Shown: piece by piece, positions 1 to 6,248 of the stretch
Layout: every line of letters starts with the position of its first letter
Numbering within the stretch: position 1 is the stretch's first letter
From: an uncultured cyanobacterium
Lineage (GTDB): Bacteria > Cyanobacteriota > Cyanobacteriia > Cyanobacteriales > Geitlerinemataceae
Assembly (NCBI GenBank): GCA_937899645.1
Contig: CALCCD010000045.1
Span: 1-47,773 of the forward strand
Length of the DNA: 47,773 nucleotides
Direction: 5' to 3'
Position numbers and translations under genes: made by a program
The notes under the pieces: generated by a model
Told to the model about the DNA's origin: nothing
Seen by the model: the letters and a program-made list of their open reading frames with translations, nothing else
The model's database searches: none

Positions 1-318
1 ACTGGTGGCCTACACATCGCTCTAACGCTCTTCACTAAGTCGGATTTGGTATCAGTAGGCGATCGCGTCGGTTTTGCTCTGCCGAAATGACTCTAAGTTG
101 AAGTAAGTATTAAGCGGCTTGCGATGGTGAAATTCTGACCGAAATCGCCATAAATCATTATAGGAAAGGGCCCTAGAGCATTTTCCAGCAGGAATCTCAA
201 GTAAAGCCGCTCGTAGACTTACTAATATTTACGGGTAAATATTGAATATCACTCTCAATACTGCTACTGTTCCTGAGGCAATTACCTAGCAACAGCAGTC
301 CAAACCTGAATTAAATCT
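1..318. other. Intergenic region before the first gene
   Basis: No gene is supported here. The stretch is more A+T-rich than the flanking coding DNA. It contains one HIP1 octamer (59-66) and a candidate promoter near 242-270. The gene to the left of the window is not visible. Confidence 0.5.
242..270 (+). promoter_or_regulatory. Candidate promoter of the histidine phosphatase gene
   Basis: TTGAAT at 242-247 and TACTGT at 265-270 are separated by 17 bases. The -10 box is preceded by TG plus one base, an extended -10 arrangement. A start near 277 would give a leader of about 42 bases before the ATG at 319. The -10 hexamer is a weak match, so this is tentative. Confidence 0.35.
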
Positions 319-1080
319 ATGAAAGCGATCGAACTCTTCCTAACCGTCGGCGTCACCGCAGGCGCGGTTGCCCTCGCTCCCAGCGAAGCCGTAGCCTCCT
401 CGCAAAGCGAAACTGACGTTTCGCAACCCACGGCAACCGAGCTGCTCGCCCAAGGCGGCGAAGGTGGCGAAGGCGGCGAGGGTGGCGAAGGCGGCGAGTA
501 CAGCGCGGGCCAACAGGCTAATGCTGATTTCGTCGATAAGCTCAGCGGCGGCGACTTGGTCTCGGCGCTGCAACAAGGCGGCTACGTGATTTACTTCCGT
601 CACGCGCAAACGACCATTGACTACGCCGACCAAGCCGACCCGAACATGAGCCTGGCGAACTGCGACACCCAGCGCAAGCTGAGCGCGAGTGGCATCCAAG
701 ATGCCGTGGATATCGGCTCAGCCTTCCGCGAGCAAGGCATCCCCGTCGGCGACGTTATCGCCAGCAACTATTGCCGTGCATGGCAGACCGCTAATTACGC
801 CTTTGGCCGCCACGTACAACAGTCGCTGCTTAACTTCCTGCCCTTTGAGGACTACACCGACGCGCAGGTCGAGGAAATGCAGCGCAACATGACGCCGCTG
901 GTGTCGGATATGCCGGAACCGGGTGAAAACACCGTTCTGGTCGGCCACGACGATCTCTTCGAGGCCATCACGGGTATCTACCCCGAGCCCCAAGGTATCG
1001 CCTACGTGCTCGAGCCCGACGGCAGCGGCGGCTTCGAGCTGATCGCGAACGTCCTGCCGAGCGAGTGGGCTGAGCTCTAG
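319..1080 (+). CDS. Secreted histidine phosphatase family protein with GGE repeat
   Basis: This 253-residue protein belongs to the histidine phosphatase (phosphoglycerate-mutase-like) superfamily, which transfers phosphate through a phosphohistidine. The catalytic Arg-His pair is R94-H95 in FRHAQT, where the usual RHG has Ala instead of Gly. A second Arg lies in NYCRAWQT (R153) and the second His in VGHDD (H210). Residues 1-27 look like a signal peptide with an AVA cleavage site, so the protein is probably periplasmic or exported. Between signal and catalytic domain lies a perfect five-fold Gly-Gly-Glu repeat (residues 46-60), probably a flexible linker. The ATG at 319 is favoured because it begins the signal peptide. 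The substrate cannot be told from sequence. The gene stands alone; the neighbour downstream is convergent. Confidence 0.8.
   Translation: MKAIELFLTVGVTAGAVALAPSEAVASSQSETDVSQPTATELLAQGGEGGEGGEGGEGGEYSAGQQANADFVDKLSGGDLVSALQQGGYVIYFRHAQTTIDYADQADPNMSLANCDTQRKLSASGIQDAVDIGSAFREQGIPVGDVIASNYCRAWQTANYAFGRHVQQSLLNFLPFEDYTDAQVEEMQRNMTPLVSDMPEPGENTVLVGHDDLFEAITGIYPEPQGIAYVLEPDGSGGFELIANVLPSEWAEL
454..498 (+). repeat. Five 9-bp tandem units coding Gly-Gly-Glu
   Basis: Five in-frame 9-base units of the form GGYGGCGAR lie between the signal peptide and the phosphatase domain. Units differ only at third codon positions. Such a short in-frame repeat can change length by slippage without breaking the reading frame. 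Confidence 0.85.
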
Positions 1081-1089
1081 GTGCGATCG

Positions 1090-1111
1090 CCAGTTAGAGA
1101 TCTCTAACTGG
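1090..1111. repeat. Perfect 22-base palindrome after the phosphatase gene
   Basis: CCAGTTAGAGA is followed directly by its exact reverse complement, starting 10 bases after the phosphatase stop codon. No T-run follows, so it is not a classical terminator. It may be an mRNA 3' end structure or a protein-binding site. Confidence 0.6.
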
Positions 1112-1226
1112 AGACATCTTCGGCGGGAAGTCGCATTTCTGGGCTGAAGCTAGGTGATTTCGTGGGCGCATCGCCGTGCGCCCCGGCCTCTTTCGGCTGT
1201 CTGCGCGAGCCTTGCCGAGACGAATC

Positions 1227-1275
1227 AATGCCCGTCGATCGCCAGAGTTCGCGCGATCGACGGGCATTTTGTTTA
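1227..1275. terminator. Strong hairpin between convergent genes
   Basis: Arms 1227-1242 and 1253-1268 are perfectly complementary over 16 bases with a 10-base loop, and TTGTTT follows on the plus strand. It lies just past the stop of the minus-strand VOC gene and about 150 bases past the phosphatase gene. It probably terminates the plus-strand transcript and may serve both. The stem contains CGATCG cores, as HIP1-rich genomes often show. Confidence 0.65.
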
Positions 1276-1737
1276 GCCGCTCGTTTGGCCGACCTTAGGA
1301 CTCACCTGAGTCTTGGGGTCGCCCACTGCCGCCGTTTGCGTCTCGCCGAAGATCGCCGACGGGCGCGTGTAGTGCTTGAACTCCAGTAGGTTGCCGGACG
1401 GATCTTCGAGGAAGAAAGTGCGGTGCTCGGTCGGCTGACCGGAGAAGCGGTGCTTTGGCTCCTGATAGAAAGTCAGAGCGCGATCGCGGGCGCGATCGCG
1501 CAGCGCTTCCCAGTCCGCTAGCTCCGGGAAAACCAGCCCGAAATGTCGGGGATAGATGCCCGCCTGGGGCGCGATCGCGCAGCGCGTCAGGTGGGCGACG
1601 AGCTGGTGGCCACCGAGTTCGAGGATCAGCGCCGATCGCGACTCGCGACCGGGAACGCAGCCGAGGCCATCGACATAGAAAGTTCTGGCCGCGTCGAGGT
1701 CGCGGACGGGAAAGGCGAGGTGAAAAATAAAGCTCAT
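1273..1737 (-). CDS. VOC family protein (glyoxalase/bleomycin resistance/dioxygenase superfamily)
   Basis: This 154-residue protein has the two beta-alpha-beta-beta-beta halves of the vicinal oxygen chelate fold. It starts FHLAFPVRDLDAARTFY and ends with FFLEDPSGNLLEFKHY, the typical C-terminal strand pair. Candidate metal ligands are H6, H65 and E119, which would suit a divalent-metal enzyme. VOC proteins include glyoxalases, dioxygenases and resistance proteins, and the specific reaction cannot be assigned. The ATG at 1737 fits the family start exactly. The gene is divergent from the M23 peptidase gene and convergent with the phosphatase gene. Confidence 0.8.
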   Translation of the reverse strand: MSFIFHLAFPVRDLDAARTFYVDGLGCVPGRESRSALILELGGHQLVAHLTRCAIAPQAGIYPRHFGLVFPELADWEALRDRARDRALTFYQEPKHRFSGQPTEHRTFFLEDPSGNLLEFKHYTRPSAIFGETQTAAVGDPKTQVSPKVGQTSG

Positions 1738-2014
1738 AAGGCGCGTAAGCGGGTCGGCGACCCCATAGCGTCAATTAATAAACTAATATCGGCCAACATC
1801 AGCCGGTCGGTACTTAAGTCCGCACGCGCAACACTAACAGTACAGTGGAGCACAGCTCGATTCCGGAAAGGGCTGCTAGAATTGTTCGCAATAGGATTGT
1901 GATAGCGCAATTGCAGGCAAGACCGGCTCGACACGACTGCTTCCGCGCATCTGCCTGCAGCCCCGTAACTTCGTCGTTTCGCCACCACGCAATTGGTGAT
2001 TTAGCACGCTCGTC

Positions 2015-3955
2015 ATGGTAGCCAGCATCGATAAACACAACCGCGAAGTGCCGCAGCGCGGCAGCCTGAAAACGGAGGATGCCGCCGCGATCGCCGCGAG
2101 CATGGAAAACGACCCGTTTCAGTATTATGCTGCCCGCGATGCTGGGGTGGGCGTTGCCGCAAAGCCGCCCGTCAACCCCGACGATCCCTTCCGCCACTAC
2201 TACAACAGCGACTACGAGGCCGAGCAGCAAGAGGCCGCCCGCGTCGCCAGAGAACGCGCAGCTCGAGTTCGAGCCAAGCACGCGGAAGCTAACAAGCCAA
2301 AGCCCGAGAAATCTAGCTTTTCCGACGCGACGATGTCGATGAGCGTCGGGGCCGTCACTGCCGACACTGTCCGCCGCACCCAGCGCGACGATGCCGCTGA
2401 GATTGCCACAGCAGAAGAACACCCGCTCCAGCGTTGGGGACGCCAGGAGCGCGAAGCGCGCGAACAGGCCAACCGGCAGCTCGAGCGGGGTGTTGCCGAT
2501 TTGAAGAAGGAAGAGGAAGCTACCCTCGATCGCGGTACGAACCGCTTGTGGCTGACGACGGGCATCGTGGTTCTGCTGTCGCTGATTGCCGCCGGAGCCT
2601 ATTTCCTCGCACCGAAGCTGCTCGCCGATCGCGCCGAACGTGAAGCTCAGGCCGATCGCGCTGCTGCCGATGCGCCCGTGCAGACGGCGGTGGATGCAGA
2701 CGGCTCCGATACGACCGGTCGCGATCGGCGATCGGGCGGAGCGGAAGATCTAGCCGACGCCACCGCTGATGAGGATCGCGCCGCCGATGCGGACGGGGCT
2801 GAAGGTTCTACGGACAGTCTTGGCAATAGCGACCTCGACGATCGCGACCTCGACAATGGCGACCTCGATGGAGATGCCCCGCGCGGTCAGCGTCTCGGCG
2901 CGGCCGACCTCGGTCTCGACGAAGACGATGTCGAGATCTTCGATGAGGACGATCGCGGCCTCGACAGTGACGCCGATCTCGGCGACCGACGCGAGCTGCG
3001 TGGCTCCGGTTCGAGCCGATCGGGCCGAACGACGCCGCGCGATGAGATTGTCGCGCCCCTGGGCTTGAACGGCGGAAACTTTGCGAGCTGGTGGCAGGGC
3101 GACCCAGTCAATGGCGAGGGCGGCACGCGCACTCGACGCCGCGACGACAAACCCGATGACGGCGGTCTTGACCGGGATGGCTTCGACGATGGCGATCGGC
3201 AAGCTAAGGCCGATGACGACCTCGACGCCGACGATAAAGACGGCGGCGGCCTGCTCTTCGACAGCGACGATGGCGACAGCAGCGTCGGCGCGAGTTCCGG
3301 CTCCAGCCTTAGCTCCGGCAGCTCTAGCGACGACGGCTTTAGCGTTCCACCGCCGGGCGGCGGCCTGCTCTTCGGCAACGGCTCGGGCAACTCTTCGGCC
3401 AGCATGACCGGTCAGACCGTGCAACTGCCGATCGCGGGTATTGCTAACGCCATCCCGCGCGGCATCGACGCACCGGTCAGCGACGACCAGCGCGTGGGTA
3501 GCTACCGCGTCACCGACACCTATCTTCCCTGCCAAAACTCCGACGCTTCGGACTGCCGTGGCGTCCACCCGGTCTACGGTTACCATAACGTCGCGCATAT
3601 GGGCGTCGATATCGCCATGCCCCACGGCGCGCCGATCTTCGCGGTAGGCAAGCAGGGCGCAACGGTCAACGTGTCGTGCTACACCACTGGCGGCGGCGGC
3701 CTCGTCGCGGAAATGTCGAGCAGCAGCATGCCGGAATACACTTTCAAGGCCATGCACCTGAGCGACTGCATCAGCGGTTCGTTTGACGTCGGAACCGTTG
3801 TAGCGGCGGTGGGCAACAGCGGCGGCTCGACCGGGCCGCACCTCCATTGGGAAGCCTTCTACAACGGCGAACAAGTCGATCCGCCGCGCTGGTCGATCGA
3901 ATACGCCATTAAAGGCGACATCATCCGCGACGAGTCAGCTAAGTTCTCGTATTAG
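2015..3955 (+). CDS. Membrane-anchored M23 family metallopeptidase with Asp-rich linker
   Basis: This 646-residue protein ends in an M23 (LytM/lysostaphin-like) domain, a zinc peptidase fold that cuts peptide cross-links of peptidoglycan. Zinc-site residues are visible: H528 and D532 in HMGVD, and H609 and H611 in GPHLHW. A single membrane helix spans about residues 178-203. The N-terminal 177 residues are charged and probably cytoplasmic, so the catalytic domain would face the periplasm. Residues about 205-450 form a very Asp/Gly/Arg/Ser-rich, low-complexity linker with near-repeats of the type DLDxxDLD. Expected role is cell-wall remodelling or septum and envelope maintenance. Activity is inferred from intact ligands; M23 proteins may also act only as amidase activators, but those usually lack these residues. 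Confidence 0.82.
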   Translation: MVASIDKHNREVPQRGSLKTEDAAAIAASMENDPFQYYAARDAGVGVAAKPPVNPDDPFRHYYNSDYEAEQQEAARVARERAARVRAKHAEANKPKPEKSSFSDATMSMSVGAVTADTVRRTQRDDAAEIATAEEHPLQRWGRQEREAREQANRQLERGVADLKKEEEATLDRGTNRLWLTTGIVVLLSLIAAGAYFLAPKLLADRAEREAQADRAAADAPVQTAVDADGSDTTGRDRRSGGAEDLADATADEDRAADADGAEGSTDSLGNSDLDDRDLDNGDLDGDAPRGQRLGAADLGLDEDDVEIFDEDDRGLDSDADLGDRRELRGSGSSRSGRTTPRDEIVAPLGLNGGNFASWWQGDPVNGEGGTRTRRRDDKPDDGGLDRDGFDDGDRQAKADDDLDADDKDGGGLLFDSDDGDSSVGASSGSSLSSGSSSDDGFSVPPPGGGLLFGNGSGNSSASMTGQTVQLPIAGIANAIPRGIDAPVSDDQRVGSYRVTDTYLPCQNSDASDCRGVHPVYGYHNVAHMGVDIAMPHGAPIFAVGKQGATVNVSCYTTGGGGLVAEMSSSSMPEYTFKAMHLSDCISGSFDVGTVVAAVGNSGGSTGPHLHWEAFYNGEQVDPPRWSIEYAIKGDIIRDESAKFSY

Positions 3956-3981
3956 AGGCCGCCATCAGCGGCTGTTATCAA

Positions 3982-3998
3982 ACTGCTCTCATAGCAGT
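3982..3998 (+). terminator. Possible weak terminator hairpin of the M23 gene
   Basis: ACTGCT and AGCAGT form a perfect 6-base stem with a 5-base loop, 26 bases after the stop codon. No clear T-run follows, so termination is uncertain. Confidence 0.3.
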
Positions 3999-4145
3999 AT
4001 GTAGTTCTGACAAAGGTCTCAGCGCCTGACTCCATTCTCGAGTTCGGGCGCTTTGCTGACGCCCGTGCCCGGACTCGCGCGAACTGATGGTGCGCCGATC
4101 GCGCTGAACTCGTGAAAAGTAGCGCCGGGGCGCGATGATTTATGC

Positions 4146-4199
4146 GTGGGTTTGTATGCAGATTCGTGTGCGGGTTTGTGTGCGGGTTTATGTGCGGGC
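4146..4199. repeat. Imperfect 12-bp tandem repeat
   Basis: Four consecutive 12-base units start at 4146, 4158, 4170 and 4182, with a partial fifth at 4194. The consensus is GCGGGTTTGTGT, and units three and four differ at a single base. The array lies about 200 bases before the hpsJ start codon. Confidence 0.7.
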
Positions 4200-4394
4200 G
4201 ATCGCGCTGGTAGGTCTGCGTTTGGACGCGCGACCTTCCGGACGCGCCCGGATCGCTGCGAACAATACATATGGTTGTTACAGAAACTACCGAAACCTTC
4301 GGTTTACCCGTACCGTAAAATCAGTGCGACCCCACTTATTCACACTCACGCATCGAACGGCTGTTTCGATCCCCGAACAGATAACTGAATTCCA

Positions 4395-5195
4395 ATGAAA
4401 GCATCCTCCAAGCGATCGTCGCTTGCGGCTTTGAGCCTCAAGACTGTCGGTATCATCCTGATCGTCTCGTCTTTGCTCGACTACACCATCCTGCCGATCC
4501 CCTACCAGCCACTCGATATCGCTTGGCGGATCAGTCTCGCTTCGACCTTTGTCGATCGCGGCATCATTCCGATGATCGGTCTCGGCCTGATGTTTGCAGG
4601 CTACAAAATGGACACCGATGAGGGAAGAGGCGGCAGCGTCAGCAAAAAATGGCAGTACCTTCCCTTTTGGGGGCTCGTGCTGGCTGCTGTGCTCGGCGTA
4701 TTTTTCGCACTGCTGACCCCGATGCACCTGAACGACGTGCGGATGGCCAGCCAAAACCGTCTGGCTTCGATCGAGGAAGAGGCGCGCCGCGTCGAGACCA
4801 ACTTTAACGCGCAGCTCGGCAGCGAGGAGTTTCAAACTCAGCTCGAGCAGCAGCAGGTCGAAGCCAAAGAGCAGTTCAAGAGCTTGCTCGAAAATCCCGA
4901 TCGCCTGCAAACCGTGATCGACAGCCCGGACACGCCCGAAGAAATTCGCGTAGTTCTGGAAGAAGCGAAAACCAACCCCCAAGCGCTCGATGACTTCTTT
5001 GAGGAGCGCGTTGCCGCGATTCCCGAGCAAGTCCTCGGTCGCGTGCGCGAGCAGCAGGAAAACCAAACCCGTCAGGTGGGCCGCGAAGCTGGTAAATCGG
5101 CGATTCGCATCGGCCTCAGCAGCCTACTGCTGGCGGTCGGCTACCTGATTATCGGCGGTGTGGGTCTGAAGGGGATGATGCGTCCCCGTCGCTAG
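4395..5195 (+). CDS. hpsJ: HpsJ family protein
   Basis: This 266-residue protein matches the cyanobacterial HpsJ family, which was named from hormogonium polysaccharide secretion genes but occurs widely in cyanobacteria. The N-terminal stretch LSLKTVGIILIVSSLLDY and the following IPYQPLDIAWR are typical. Predicted membrane segments lie at about residues 15-35, 50-70, 95-115 and 235-258. Between the third and fourth is a charged helical region (about 120-230) rich in Glu and Gln, probably coiled coil. The exact molecular role is unknown; a link to surface polysaccharide is inferred from the family name and from the adjacent glycosyltransferase. The ATG at 4395 is the family start. A strong terminator follows. 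Confidence 0.75.
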   Translation: MKASSKRSSLAALSLKTVGIILIVSSLLDYTILPIPYQPLDIAWRISLASTFVDRGIIPMIGLGLMFAGYKMDTDEGRGGSVSKKWQYLPFWGLVLAAVLGVFFALLTPMHLNDVRMASQNRLASIEEEARRVETNFNAQLGSEEFQTQLEQQQVEAKEQFKSLLENPDRLQTVIDSPDTPEEIRVVLEEAKTNPQALDDFFEERVAAIPEQVLGRVREQQENQTRQVGREAGKSAIRIGLSSLLLAVGYLIIGGVGLKGMMRPRR

Positions 5196-5239
5196 ACGTT
5201 CCCCGCCCTCGCCACGGCCAGCCACGGCAACCCGAACTC

Positions 5240-5280
5240 AGCCCCGATCGGCGGAATGTCTTTCCCGATCGGGGCTGTTT
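5240..5280 (+). terminator. Rho-independent terminator after hpsJ
   Basis: Arms 5240-5251 and 5265-5276 are perfectly complementary over 12 bases (AGCCCCGATCGG and its complement) with a 13-base loop. GTTT follows. It separates hpsJ from the glycosyltransferase gene. Confidence 0.7.
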
Positions 5281-5315
5281 CGCGACGAAAGGGAAACTAA
5301 CTGAAGAGATGCACG

Positions 5316-6182
5316 ATGTTTTCGATTTATATCCTCACCTACAACGAAGAGATTGACATTGCAGAGTGCATCGAGTCGGCCATGCTGTCCGATGACATCA
5401 TCGTTGTCGATTCCCTGAGCCGCGATCGCACGGTCGAAATCGCCGAGCGCTATCCGGTGCGCGTCGTGCCCCACGCCTTCGAGAGCCACGGCAAGCAGCG
5501 CACCTGGATGCTAGAGAACGTCGAGACCAAGTACGACTGGGCTTATATCCTCGAAGCGGACGAGCGCATGACGCCGGAGCTATTTGCCGAATGCGTCCGC
5601 GCCTCACAAGTGGGCGAACACGACAGCTACTTCGCCGCCGAGCGGGTGATGTTTATGAACCGCTGGATTCGCCACAGTACCCAGTACCCGCGCTACCAAC
5701 TGCGCTTCTTCAGAAAAGGCTCGGTTTGGTTCGATGACTACGGTCATACCGAGCGCGAAGTCTGCACCGGTTCGACGGGCTTCCTGAAAGAAACCTACCC
5801 GCACTACACGGCGGGCAAGGGCCTGAGCCGCTGGCTCGACAAACACAACCGCTACTCGACCGACGAGGCGAGAGAGACCCTCGAGCAGTTGCAGTCGGGG
5901 CGGGTGAGCTGGAAGAAGATGCTGTTCGGCAAGTCGGAGGTCGAGCGCCGCCACGCCCTAAAAAATATGTCACTGCGGCTGCCGTTCCGTCCTCTCGTGC
6001 GCTTCTTGTACATGTACTTCGGGTTGGGGGGTGTCCTGGACGGACACGCCGGGTTTGCCTGGTGCGTGTTGCAGGCGTTTTACGAGTACACGATCGTCTT
6101 GAAAGTCAAAGAGCTGCGCGAGCTGCCGCCGGGGAGCCACGTCAGTACGCTGCCGTCCGCCAAGGGTGCGGTGCGGCAGTAG
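5316..6182 (+). CDS. Family 2 glycosyltransferase
   Basis: This 288-residue protein has the GT-A fold start of GT2 enzymes: FSIYILTYNEE at residues 2-12 and IIVVDSLSRDRT at about 28-39. The metal- and sugar-nucleotide-binding acidic motif is EADER at about residues 80-84. Most similar in layout are WaaE/KdtX-like transferases that add sugars to lipopolysaccharide core or polysaccharides. The C-terminal part contains hydrophobic stretches near residues 215-250 that may touch the membrane. The sugar and acceptor are not predictable. It lies just downstream of hpsJ, separated by a terminator, and converges on the CHAT gene with only 66 bases between stop codons. Confidence 0.82.
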   Translation: MFSIYILTYNEEIDIAECIESAMLSDDIIVVDSLSRDRTVEIAERYPVRVVPHAFESHGKQRTWMLENVETKYDWAYILEADERMTPELFAECVRASQVGEHDSYFAAERVMFMNRWIRHSTQYPRYQLRFFRKGSVWFDDYGHTEREVCTGSTGFLKETYPHYTAGKGLSRWLDKHNRYSTDEARETLEQLQSGRVSWKKMLFGKSEVERRHALKNMSLRLPFRPLVRFLYMYFGLGGVLDGHAGFAWCVLQAFYEYTIVLKVKELRELPPGSHVSTLPSAKGAVRQ

Positions 6183-6248
6183 CAGCGACTTTGATGGCTG
6201 TGAGCTTAGTCGCAGTTCTGGGTCTTGTCTGAGTTCAGCCGCGATGGT

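Larger units (their letters stand above)
3956..4394. other. Intergenic region upstream of hpsJ
   Basis: No credible gene is seen in these 439 bases. They hold the weak hairpin at 3982-3998, an array of 12-base imperfect repeats at 4146-4199, and a short ACCGAA/TTCGGT hairpin near 4288-4302. The last 130 bases are A+T-richer and probably carry the hpsJ promoter. Confidence 0.5.

Noticed and set aside
2750-3874. 374-codon open frame antisense to the M23 peptidase gene
   Set aside because: It mirrors the repetitive Asp-rich linker and the conserved M23 domain, which are clearly coded on the plus strand.
4019-4270. Open frame with HKPAHKPAHESAYKPTHK-type repeat on the minus strand
   Set aside because: The repeat peptide is only the translation of the 12-base DNA array. 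The frame has no start signal or homologue I recognise.
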